32,413 bases of DNA, taken from Phycisphaerae bacterium. Lineage in GTDB: Bacteria; Planctomycetota; Phycisphaerae; Sedimentisphaerales; UBA12454. The number at the start of each line of letters is the position of its first letter. Position 1 is the first letter of the stretch. A program made the translations under genes and the position numbers. The stretch lies in the NCBI GenBank assembly GCA_026386845.1, contig JAPLMW010000075.1, positions 1-32,413 of the forward strand. The letters run 5' to 3'. This document shows positions 15,293 through 23,733 of this stretch, piece after piece. The notes under the pieces were generated by a model, which worked only from the letters and a program-made list of their open reading frames with translations, was not told the origin of the DNA and searched no databases.

Positions 15293-16680
15293 TTCGACAG
15301 CGGAATATATTCTTTCTTCTCCGCAACGCTTTTATATGCCGGTCTTATTATACGTCCGCCGCTGACGTTTTCTTCGATGATATGGGCGCACCAGCCGGCA
15401 ACACGCGAAATCGCGAAAAGCGGCGTATATAATTCCGCAGGTATGCCGAGCATTCTATAAACAAAGCCGGAATATAAATCCACATTGGAGCATACGGTCT
15501 TGCCGGACTGTTTAATCTTCTTTAAAACTTCCGGCGCAAGTCTTTCAACCAAAGAATAAAGGTCAAATTCCCATTCGAGGTCTTTTTCCTTTGCAAGTCT
15601 TGCCGCCTGTTTTCTCAAAAGCGATGTCCTTGGGTCTGAAATCGTATAGACTGCGTGGCCCATTCCGTAAATCAGGCCTGTTCCGTCAAATGCTTCTTTT
15701 TTAATAATCTTCGCCAGATAGTCTGCCACTTCGCCTTCATCGTCATACTTTTTGACATTTTTCTTAATGTTTTCCATCATCTGGACGACCTGTATATTCG
15801 CCCCGCCGTGCTTATAGCCCTTTAATGAGCCGATAGCGGCAGCGACAGATGAATAAACATCCGTATCCGAGGAGGTAACGACGTGAGCGACAAAGGTTGA
15901 ATTGTTTCCTCCGCCGTGCTCGGCGTGAAGCACAAGACACAAATCCAGCAGTTCCGCTTCCATTTTGGTGTATTGCTTGTCCGGCCTCGTCATCAGCAGA
16001 AAGTTTTCCGCAGTTGAGAGTTTTTCATCGGGAGTATGTATATAAAGGCTCTCGCCGTCATAATAGTGAGACTTCGCCTGATAGCCGTAAGCGGCAAAGG
16101 TCGGAAACCTCGCAATCAATCCTATGCATTGACGAAGAATATTTTTCAGCGACCGCTCTTCGGGCGTTTTATCGTAAGAGTAAGCAGCCAGAACGCTTCG
16201 CGCCAGCTTGTTCATCACATTATTGCTCGGCGCTTTAAGAATCATATTCTCGGCAAAGCCTTCCGGAAGCGACCTGTTTTTGCCGAGCAGGTGGCAGAAC
16301 TTCGTCAAATCTTTTTTCTTCGGCAGCTGGCCGAACAAAAGAAGGTAAGCCGTCTCTTCATAGCCGGGTCTTCTTTCCTTTTGGAAACCTCCTACGACAT
16401 CTTCTATTTCTATCCCGCGATATCGCAGTCTGCCTTCGACCGCCACTTTCTCTTTTTCGCTGATGATATAGCCGTGCACATCGCCGATTTCCGTCAGGCC
16501 GACAAGCACACCTGTGCCGTCCGCATTTCGCAGGCCGCGTTTGACGTCGAATTTCTCGAAAAGCTCATGGTCAATCTTGTTATTCTGCTTGGCAAGCTTT
16601 GCCAATTCCGTCAAAAACGGGCCCTTGGGCATCTTTTCAGGCACTATCCCTTCAATTTCCGGCGTTTCAGACTTTGCCAT
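15286..16680 (-). CDS. gltA: Citrate synthase
   Basis: Citrate synthase condenses acetyl-CoA with oxaloacetate at the entry of the TCA cycle. The sequence has the substrate-binding segment LHAEHGGGNNSTFVAHVV, GSLKGYKHGGAN, the catalytic GMGHAVYTISDPR, and a C-terminal FAISRVAGWCAHIIEE with arginines for citrate binding. The ATG at 16680 is chosen (464 aa) because AGGTGG lies just upstream; a TTG at 16695 would sit inside that ribosome site. It has an N-terminal extension of about 70 residues before the citrate synthase core. It is transcribed alone. Confidence 0.93.
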   Translation of the reverse strand: MAKSETPEIEGIVPEKMPKGPFLTELAKLAKQNNKIDHELFEKFDVKRGLRNADGTGVLVGLTEIGDVHGYIISEKEKVAVEGRLRYRGIEIEDVVGGFQKERRPGYEETAYLLLFGQLPKKKDLTKFCHLLGKNRSLPEGFAENMILKAPSNNVMNKLARSVLAAYSYDKTPEERSLKNILRQCIGLIARFPTFAAYGYQAKSHYYDGESLYIHTPDEKLSTAENFLLMTRPDKQYTKMEAELLDLCLVLHAEHGGGNNSTFVAHVVTSSDTDVYSSVAAAIGSLKGYKHGGANIQVVQMMENIKKNVKKYDDEGEVADYLAKIIKKEAFDGTGLIYGMGHAVYTISDPRTSLLRKQAARLAKEKDLEWEFDLYSLVERLAPEVLKKIKQSGKTVCSNVDLYSGFVYRMLGIPAELYTPLFAISRVAGWCAHIIEENVSGGRIIRPAYKSVAEKKEYIPLSKR

Positions 16681-16731
16681 TTTTCCACCTGTCAATTATC
16701 GTTAATATTCTGCCGTCGAGTGATTAGTTTA

Positions 16732-16771
16732 GCCGTCCGCCTAAGGCGTCCCTTACGGGAGCTGGCACGGC
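16732..16771. repeat. 40-nt three-way-junction palindrome
   Basis: GCCGT (16732-16736) pairs with ACGGC (16767-16771). Inside are CGCC-TAA-GGCG and TCCC-TTAC-GGGA hairpins. The arrangement, an outer stem with two inner hairpins, parallels the 69-bp coding element. Here it is intergenic, between gltA and secA. Confidence 0.6.
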
Positions 16772-16890
16772 GACGCAGTATAATAGATAAGAATGTTCTA
16801 TACAAGAACCTTTCTTGACTTTCAACCATATTTATATGATACTTACATTTTCGTATTTTAAATTTTTTTATTTTCGATTTGTTATTTTTT

Positions 16891-19800
16891 ATGCCTGCAG
16901 GAAGCATTAGTCGGTTTCTCGTTAGGCTTTTCGGCTCACGAAACGAAAGGCTCGTTAAAGGCTATATGCGCATCGCCCTCGAAGCAGGTGAATTTGAAGA
17001 GGATATCAAATCTCTTGATGATAACGCCTTAAATAATAAAACCGCAGAGTTCAAAAACCGCCTTGCGCAAGGCGAAAGTTCGCAGCAAATTCTTCCTGAG
17101 GCCTTTGCCGTTGTCCGTGAAGCGGCAAGGCGAAACGTCAATATGCGGCATTTCGACGTCCAGCTCATCGGCGGCAATGTCCTCTACGACGGAAAAATCG
17201 CTGAAATGGCGACCGGCGAAGGAAAAACTCTTGTTGCTACCCTTGCCGCATATCTTGTCCATCTTACGGGACGAAAGGTGCATATTGTCACCGTCAACGA
17301 TTATCTGGCAAAACGCGACTCTGAGTGGATGGGCCCGATTTATACCAGCTTAGGCCTTACCGTCGGCGCAATCCAGGCCGATATGGACACCATGGGCGAT
17401 GAGAGGAAAGCTCAATATGCCTGCGATATAACCTACGGCACAAACAACGAATTTGGATTCGATTATTTGCGCGACAATATGAAACTTTCCGCTCCGCAGC
17501 TCGCTCAGGGGCCTCTCGAATACGCCGTTGTCGATGAAGTTGACTCGATTCTCATAGACGAGGCTCGAACGCCGCTGATTATTTCAGGCCCCGCCCTCGA
17601 CGACATCAGCAGATACAAAAAGGCCGATACTGTTGCCAGGCAGGTAATCAAAATGCAGAGCGATTACGACCGGATAAAGCAGCAGCTCGACTTTGCGCAG
17701 AGAACTATCGCAAACGCCGAAGGCGAACTTTCAGAAGCAAAAAGAGCAAAGGATGATGAGCGCATCCTGAAAGCACGGTCGGTAATTGACAAAACCAGTT
17801 CTGAAATTGGAAATCTTGAATCTCGCCTTGCCTCCGCCAAACAGTATTACGAAGTCGAATACGACCGCAAGAGCGTGCATTTGAATCACGATGGCATAGG
17901 AGCCGCTCAGGATTTGACCGGCGTAGGTTCATTTTTCGTCGGCGCAAATACCGAATGGAAACATCTGATTGAGCAGTCTCTGCGGGCGCATATTGTCTTT
18001 GAAAAGGAAAAAGATTATGTCGTAATGGACGGCAAAGTCGTAATTGTCGATGAATTTACCGGCCGACTGATGCACGGCAGACAATGGTCCGACGGCCTTC
18101 ATCAGGCTGTCGAAGCAAAGGAAAATGTTACGATAAAAGAGGAATCGCAGACGCTTGCAACGATAACCCTGCAGAATTTCTTCCGGCTTTATGACCAGAT
18201 TGCCGGTATGACCGGAACTGCCGCTACTGAAGCAGATGAATTTATGCAGATATACAAACTCGAAGTCGTTACTATCCCTACCAATGCGCCCTGCATCCGC
18301 AAAAACTACGACGATATGATTTACAAATCCCTCAAGGAAAAATTCAACGCCATAATTGAGGAGATTCATAATACAAGCTCAGCCGGCAGGCCTGTCCTTG
18401 TCGGCACAATAAGCGTTGAAAAAAGTGAGGCCGTCTCAAATGCTCTTACCAGAAAATACGGCATAGAGCACGAGGTCTTAAACGCAAAGCAGCACGCCAG
18501 AGAGGCTTTAATTGTTGAAAAAGCAGGCTGGCAGCATACCGACCGCTTGGGGAATCTTTGCGGCAATGTTACAATCGCTACAAATATGGCAGGCCGCGGC
18601 ACAGACATAAAACTTGCGCCGGGCGTCGCTGACATCGGCGGCCTGCATATACTCGGCACGGAACGCCACGAGGCAAGAAGAATCGACAACCAGCTTCGAG
18701 GCCGCTCCGGTCGGCAGGGAGACGCCGGTTCAAGTCAGTTCTTTTTGAGCTTTGACGACGACCTTTTGAAAATCTTTTCTCCTGAATGGACGGTAAAAGC
18801 TCTTAAGTGGGTCGGCTGGGAAGAAGGAATGCCCATCCAGCACCGCCAGATAAGCAAAGGTATTGAAAAAGCCCAGAAAAAAGTCGAGCAGCGAAACTTC
18901 GAGGCTCGAAAAAGTCTGCTCGATTTTGATGAGGTGATGGATTATCAGAGAAAAATCTTCTATTCGCGCAGAAGACAGATAATCGGCGGCATAGGCCTTA
19001 AGGAAATGATAACCGAAATGATTGTATCGGCCGTCGAAAAGGCCTGTGTCGATATGCTCAAGGAAAATTATTGTTTTATCTGTATCGCTGAATGGGCAAG
19101 AACGGCCTTTGGTGTGGATATAAATCCAAAACGCCTTAATGGTCTTACTGCTGAGCAAATTGAAGAGGTCATAAAGAAAACCACAAAAAATGAGGCGGCT
19201 AATAACATATCTGTTACTCTCGGCGAATATTTAGAGGATTACGAGGACAAAAGCACCTGGAATATCGAATCGCTCTGCAAATGGGCGATGAGTTCATACA
19301 GCGTGAACCTTTCCGGCAGCAAAATCAGGCAAATGACCGCTGAAGAAATCGAACAGAACCTCATCGAAGCATCGGCAGAGCAGATTGACAAAAAAGACTG
19401 TTCCCTCCTGACCGCGTTTCTCGACGCCGATTTTGGGATTAAGACTTTTACCAACTGGGCAAATAACAAATTTGCCGTGAAACTTGATGTAAACCGCCTT
19501 AAAACCTTAAAGCCGGCTCAGATTCAGGATGAACTTTCCGGGCAGATTCAGGCCGGATATGCCCGCCGTGAAATCGAGTATCCAGCCGAATTTGCGATGA
19601 GTATGACCTACCGCCCTGACGGCATAAATGTTTATGCCTTTGAAAATCTCGCCAAATGGGCAAACGAAAAATTCGGCGCAAATCTTTCTGTCTCTTATCT
19701 TCAGAATACCTCGCCGGCCTCTGTTCATAAAGAGCTGCTGAAAATCAGCGAAGATTATCATAAAACAGGTCTGGAAAAAGAAATTGACGGCCGGCTTGCC

Positions 19801-20382
19801 GGCTTAACAACCGAGCAGCTTGTTGACTGGGCAAACAAAAGATTTAAGGCGACTTTTAAACCCGACGAACTCGAAGACAAGGAAACTGTTAAAGAAAAAC
19901 TGCTTGCTGCCGGCAAAGATTTCCTGAGAAGCGAGCTGGCAGAGCTTGAGCGATATGTTCTCTTGCAGATATTTGATTCCGTCTGGAAGGACCATTTGTA
20001 TTCCATGGACCATATGAAGGAAAGCATCTTTATGCGGGCCTATGCCGAAAAAGACCCGAAGATTGAATACAAGCAGGAAGGCTTCCGGATGTTCAGCGAA
20101 ATGCTCGATTCGGTAGAGGATAAGGTAACCGACATCATTTTCAAGGTTCGACTTGATGCAGGCACAAGGGCAAGAAACGTCTGGCAGGCAGGCCAGACAA
20201 AACATGAAGAAGTCAGCCAGTTTGAAATGACCGAGCGACAGCGCGCCGCAGCACAGGCTCCTCAGGGCGAAGCAACGAAAGTAAAACAGATAAAACTTGA
20301 GCAGCCCAAAACCGGCAGAAACGACCCCTGCCCCTGCGGTTCGGGCAAGAAATACAAAAAATGCTGCGGCAAAAACGCCTGA
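16891..20382 (+). CDS. secA: Protein translocase ATPase SecA, greatly enlarged
   Basis: SecA drives preproteins through SecYEG. From ATG 16891 it is 1163 aa, against about 900 in E. coli. Conserved parts are Walker A MATGEGKT, VDEVDSILIDEARTPLIISG, the second-lobe TNMAGRGTDIKL and LRGRSGRQGD, the scaffold-helix segment VWKDHLYSMDHMKESI, and a C-terminal zinc motif PCPCGSGKKYKKCCG that binds SecB or phospholipid. There are two insertions. One is a coiled coil at about residues 255-318, after the first DEAD lobe. The other, at about 730-1010 in the helical wing region, has five related units that start near residues 732, 795, 853, 920 and 977, each with a WA...F core. The numerous exported proteins nearby depend on this machine. 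No clear ribosome site precedes the ATG. Confidence 0.95.
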   Translation: MPAGSISRFLVRLFGSRNERLVKGYMRIALEAGEFEEDIKSLDDNALNNKTAEFKNRLAQGESSQQILPEAFAVVREAARRNVNMRHFDVQLIGGNVLYDGKIAEMATGEGKTLVATLAAYLVHLTGRKVHIVTVNDYLAKRDSEWMGPIYTSLGLTVGAIQADMDTMGDERKAQYACDITYGTNNEFGFDYLRDNMKLSAPQLAQGPLEYAVVDEVDSILIDEARTPLIISGPALDDISRYKKADTVARQVIKMQSDYDRIKQQLDFAQRTIANAEGELSEAKRAKDDERILKARSVIDKTSSEIGNLESRLASAKQYYEVEYDRKSVHLNHDGIGAAQDLTGVGSFFVGANTEWKHLIEQSLRAHIVFEKEKDYVVMDGKVVIVDEFTGRLMHGRQWSDGLHQAVEAKENVTIKEESQTLATITLQNFFRLYDQIAGMTGTAATEADEFMQIYKLEVVTIPTNAPCIRKNYDDMIYKSLKEKFNAIIEEIHNTSSAGRPVLVGTISVEKSEAVSNALTRKYGIEHEVLNAKQHAREALIVEKAGWQHTDRLGNLCGNVTIATNMAGRGTDIKLAPGVADIGGLHILGTERHEARRIDNQLRGRSGRQGDAGSSQFFLSFDDDLLKIFSPEWTVKALKWVGWEEGMPIQHRQISKGIEKAQKKVEQRNFEARKSLLDFDEVMDYQRKIFYSRRRQIIGGIGLKEMITEMIVSAVEKACVDMLKENYCFICIAEWARTAFGVDINPKRLNGLTAEQIEEVIKKTTKNEAANNISVTLGEYLEDYEDKSTWNIESLCKWAMSSYSVNLSGSKIRQMTAEEIEQNLIEASAEQIDKKDCSLLTAFLDADFGIKTFTNWANNKFAVKLDVNRLKTLKPAQIQDELSGQIQAGYARREIEYPAEFAMSMTYRPDGINVYAFENLAKWANEKFGANLSVSYLQNTSPASVHKELLKISEDYHKTGLEKEIDGRLAGLTTEQLVDWANKRFKATFKPDELEDKETVKEKLLAAGKDFLRSELAELERYVLLQIFDSVWKDHLYSMDHMKESIFMRAYAEKDPKIEYKQEGFRMFSEMLDSVEDKVTDIIFKVRLDAGTRARNVWQAGQTKHEEVSQFEMTERQRAAAQAPQGEATKVKQIKLEQPKTGRNDPCPCGSGKKYKKCCGKNA

Positions 20383-20383
20383 T

Positions 20384-21289
20384 TTAATCGGTCTTTGATT
20401 TTTTTACTTTCTTTTTAATCTCCGTCGGCCCAATTTTAGCCGCTGTTCTGTTATCTTCCTTAGTCAGCGGAATTCCATCAAGTTTTGGCTCTATTTGGCT
20501 CAAATCCAATCCAAAAGCCTCAAGTATTGTCGGAGCTACATCTTGTCTTCTGCCGTCACGGATAATATTCTTGGCATTAGTCGCAAGAAAAACATAAGGG
20601 GCGTTACCGTGACCGGTCTGATCTTCATCAAAACCGTGGTCTGCGGTTATATAAATAAGCGTTTTTTTGTAGATACCGAGTTTTTTGAGCTTGTCGATAA
20701 TTTTTCCCGTCCATTTATCATTCGAGATAAGCGCATCGTTATATTCTTTTGAGTTCTCTCCTGATTTGTGTCCTGAATGGTCAACCTCGGCAAAGTGTAC
20801 AAAGAAAAAGAATCTTTTGTCCTTGTTTTGTTCAATAAGCTCTATCACTCTTTTGCCCACTTTCTCATCGAGTACCAGACCGTTTTCAAAGAGGTCTGTA
20901 TTTTTGCTCATATTGTAATGAGGCTTGCCCGGAACAAAATAATACTCAACGCCGTTCTGGTCTATAATTTTCCCATCCGGTTTATTTACTTTGCCTTCCT
21001 TGTTCTTTCTCGGTTGAGTCATCTTTTCATATTTTGCCCTGTTTTCGTCGGTTATTTTTATTTTCTGCTCCGCTTCACCTTCGATATCGATTTTTACGAG
21101 TTTTCCTTCTTTGCTGAGTTTCTTCAAGGTTGGCAATTGGCCCTTTTCAAGAGCCTGAATTACGTGCTCCCTTTGTGCCCCGTCCCACCCGATAAGAATA
21201 ACATTCTTATCCGGCGATGCTGCGTTTAATACTGAGCAGAAAACAACCAAACAATAAATCAATAAACATAGTTTAAATTTCGCTGTCAT
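20384..21289 (-). CDS. Exported alkaline-phosphatase-superfamily (phosphodiesterase-like) protein, probably internally deleted
   Basis: The 301-aa protein has a signal peptide (cleavage near NAAS). It shows the superfamily metal ligands: the first Asp in ILIGWDGAQ, the pair in HFAEVDHSGH, and DHG in ITADHGFDE, then a His in TGHGNAPY. The segment that should carry the nucleophilic Thr or Ser and the following motif (TDTKAGW-like) is not found. The chain runs from KLVKIDIEG directly to a charged stretch. From memory of relatives, about 60 residues seem absent, so activity is doubtful. AAAGGAG precedes the ATG. It converges on secA, with 1 base between the genes. Confidence 0.75.
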   Translation of the reverse strand: MTAKFKLCLLIYCLVVFCSVLNAASPDKNVILIGWDGAQREHVIQALEKGQLPTLKKLSKEGKLVKIDIEGEAEQKIKITDENRAKYEKMTQPRKNKEGKVNKPDGKIIDQNGVEYYFVPGKPHYNMSKNTDLFENGLVLDEKVGKRVIELIEQNKDKRFFFFVHFAEVDHSGHKSGENSKEYNDALISNDKWTGKIIDKLKKLGIYKKTLIYITADHGFDEDQTGHGNAPYVFLATNAKNIIRDGRRQDVAPTILEAFGLDLSQIEPKLDGIPLTKEDNRTAAKIGPTEIKKKVKKSKTD

Positions 21290-21747
21290 TTGAAAAACTC
21301 CTTTAATCTGAATTTCCTGGTTAGATTACCCTACAGATACAAAGACGAATAAAAACAGATTTTATTGCGGAAAAATATGAAAAAATTATTTTTCTGCTTT
21401 TCGCATCCATTTGTAACGAAAAACATTTCTGATTTTTTCTGTGAAAGACAGCCCCAATCGCTGCGTTGAAGCGGAAAATTCCATCTTTCTTATGTCATTT
21501 GCTGTTGTTTTTCGTTTGAATAACGAAGAAACAACTAATAGGAATGAAATTCCACAATTTTCAATTTTAAATTTTAAATTTTCAATTCTTTTCATCCCGC
21601 ACCTTCTTTACATTCAGTCTTCTTTAATCCTTTTATGATTCTATTGCGTTTTCGATTCTTTGAAAAGTACAAATAATATATTGAATCCCGCACCATTTTT
21701 TTATTAATAGTTCTCGGTGCGGGATGAATATTTAGAAGGTGCGGGAT
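21290..21747. other. Gene-free 458-base spacer
   Basis: There is no convincing coding frame. It contains an AT-rich palindromic run of TTTTCAATTTTAAATTT words (about 21556-21590) and the nested CCCGCACC inverted repeats described separately. The ATG-like frames present are short and AT-biased. Confidence 0.6.
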
Positions 21748-21751
21748 TCAT
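21593..21751. repeat. Nested inverted repeats of a CCCGCACC word (MITE-like)
   Basis: ATCCCGCACCTTCT (21594-21607) is matched by AGAAGGTGCGGGAT (21734-21747), and the inner GAATCCCGCACC (21683-21694) by GGTGCGGGAT (21716-21725). The outer pair spans about 155 bases and abuts the stop codon of the 21748-22353 gene. No open frame is inside. Confidence 0.6.
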
Positions 21752-22353
21752 CTTGCAACTGCCATTTTTGTCGCAGCCAGAAGTTCTGCCCCTGTCATAC
21801 TTTCAAATTTCTGCTGCCCGAATAATTGATGTCTCTGCAAAATTTCCGGCGAATCGGCATAATATCTTTTTACCGCTTCAATCCCCCCTTCCGCAGGCCC
21901 GGCTGTTTTGTAATCAACGTCAAGCAGCCATTTGCTGAACAGGTCTCCGTATTCAGCAGGGAAAATCAGGGCGGTAGCAAATTTTTCATCTGCCGTAAGG
22001 CATCCCTTAGCGGAGCTGTATTTCGCAAGATGAACCTTTGCCCTTGCCGGCGGTGCGTTTGCGACAGCAGCGTTTATCAATTTTTTATAATCGCCTTTAG
22101 CAGTAGTTTCGTCAAATTCATAGAAAAACATTCCCGCTTCAAGCTGAAATATCCCGCTCGGCACACCTTTCAACTCCATTTTGCCGTCAGGATAAGCCTT
22201 ATAGATTCTATAAACTTTCACATCTTTGAATTTCTCGCTTTCGAGCAGTTCCGCGACTTCTTGGGCGGTAAATCCGACTCCGCTATGGTCGCTAAAGTCA
22301 ACCACATAAAGGTCAACATACTTATCTGGATTCTTTATTTGGGGCAGTTTCAT
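21748..22353 (-). CDS. Conserved-looking cytoplasmic protein of unknown function
   Basis: The 201-aa protein has no signal peptide or membrane helix. It has an alpha/beta composition with segments such as YVDLYVVDFSDHSGVGFTA and KVYRIYKAYPDGKMELKGV. I do not recognise the family. Its ATG lies immediately after the tyrS stop (no gap), so it is translated from the tyrS transcript. This suggests a housekeeping link, but not a function. Confidence 0.75.
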   Translation of the reverse strand: MKLPQIKNPDKYVDLYVVDFSDHSGVGFTAQEVAELLESEKFKDVKVYRIYKAYPDGKMELKGVPSGIFQLEAGMFFYEFDETTAKGDYKKLINAAVANAPPARAKVHLAKYSSAKGCLTADEKFATALIFPAEYGDLFSKWLLDVDYKTAGPAEGGIEAVKRYYADSPEILQRHQLFGQQKFESMTGAELLAATKMAVAR

Positions 22354-23562
22354 TTAATTTACCGATAATTTCGCGAATTTAAGTTTTCCGGCTCGGACAA
22401 TCATTCCATTTGCCGGCGTTATTGCTTTATTCGGGTCTGTAATTTTTTCGCCGTTTATTGTCAATCCGCCGCCGGCGATAAGTCTTTTCGCTTCTCCGCC
22501 GCTTGCGACAAGTTTGCAGGCCGAAAGAAGTTTCGCCGCCGTTATGGATTCGCCTGATATTTTAACTTCCGGCATATCCTGCGGTATTTGTTTTTGAGCG
22601 AAGACTTTCTCGAATTCCGCAGCGGCAGCCTCGCCCGTAGCCTCATCGTAAAATTGCTTTATAATCGTCTTGCCCAAAAGCACCTTTGCCTGTTTCGGAT
22701 GCGTTTTTTGTGGATTGACAAGCTCTTTAATCTTGTCGGCAGGTATTTCGGTCAGCAGCGTAAAATAGTTTTCCATCATATCGTCGCTTATGCTCATTAC
22801 TTTGCCGAACATATTCTTTGGCTCATCGGTAACGCCGATGTAATTACCTTTCGATTTGCTCATTTTCTCTTTGCCGTCAAGCCCGACGAGTATCGGCATT
22901 GTAATTACAATCTGTGCTTTTTGGCCGTTAATCCTTTGCAAATCCCTTCCGACAAGGTTATTGAATGTCTGGTCAGTCCCGCCAAGTTCAACATCCGCCT
23001 TTACCATAACAGAATCATATCCCTGCATAAGCGGATATAGAAATTCGTGCATACTAATCGCATCACCTGCTTTATAGCGGATTGCAAAAGTATCCCGTTC
23101 AAGCATTCTCGCAACAGTTGTTGAACTGGTAAGTTTTATAATATCGGCAAGCCTCAAATCCGCCAGCCATTTGCTGTTCGGCCGGACTTCAAATTTCTCT
23201 TTTGATGTATCAAGGACTTTGCCTGCCTGGGCGATATAAGTCTTTGCGTTTTTTTCAATCTGTTCGGGCGAGAGCATTGGTCTTGTGGTATTCTGCCCGG
23301 TCGGGTCGCCGATGCGGGCTGTATAATCGCCTATAATCAGGACGGCCTTATGTCCCATATCCTGAAACTGCCTCATTTTTCGCATAACAACGGTATGCCC
23401 AAGATGAATATCCGGCGCGGTAGGGTCCATACCGAGTTTGACGCGGAGCTGTCGTTTACTCTTCGCCGCCTCGGCAAGCCGCTCGGCAAGTTCATTCTCG
23501 TTGAATATCTCAACCGTCCCGCGTTTAAGCTGCTCAACTTGCTCTTTTATGTTTTCAGACAT
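22354..23562 (-). CDS. tyrS: Tyrosyl-tRNA synthetase
   Basis: TyrS charges tRNA-Tyr. The class I signatures are present: HLGH in DIHLGHTVVMRKMRQF, and KMSKSKGN. The tyrosine-binding DVELGGTDQTFN is present. The C-terminus carries an S4-type RNA-binding domain (LVASGGEAKRLIAGGGLTING). Length 402 aa is normal. It is co-directional with the downstream unknown gene. Inverted repeats of CCCTCACACC lie immediately upstream. Confidence 0.95.
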   Translation of the reverse strand: MSENIKEQVEQLKRGTVEIFNENELAERLAEAAKSKRQLRVKLGMDPTAPDIHLGHTVVMRKMRQFQDMGHKAVLIIGDYTARIGDPTGQNTTRPMLSPEQIEKNAKTYIAQAGKVLDTSKEKFEVRPNSKWLADLRLADIIKLTSSTTVARMLERDTFAIRYKAGDAISMHEFLYPLMQGYDSVMVKADVELGGTDQTFNNLVGRDLQRINGQKAQIVITMPILVGLDGKEKMSKSKGNYIGVTDEPKNMFGKVMSISDDMMENYFTLLTEIPADKIKELVNPQKTHPKQAKVLLGKTIIKQFYDEATGEAAAAEFEKVFAQKQIPQDMPEVKISGESITAAKLLSACKLVASGGEAKRLIAGGGLTINGEKITDPNKAITPANGMIVRAGKLKFAKLSVN

Positions 23563-23565
23563 TTA

Positions 23566-23668
23566 CCCTCACACCAAATATGATAGTTTTAAACTTTGTA
23601 TTTTCGATAAAATAATTCCATTTTTCCATTAAATATTTTTCCCTCACCAACATAATTTGGTGTGAGGG
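23566..23668. repeat. Inverted repeat upstream of tyrS
   Basis: CCCTCACACCAAAT (23566-23579) is the exact reverse complement of ATTTGGTGTGAGGG (23655-23668), 75 bases apart. A second CCCTCACCAA (23641-23650) can pair with the same right arm. It starts 4 bases before the tyrS ATG on the minus strand. It may be a small mobile palindrome or a leader hairpin. Confidence 0.65.
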
Positions 23669-23733
23669 TGAGCCTCTAAAAGGAAAGCATTTTAATCCAA
23701 GACCTGTCTTCAATCAACGGAAATGATTAAGGT

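Noticed and set aside
16036-16818. 260-codon plus-strand frame
   Set aside because: Antisense to citrate synthase; no domain features.
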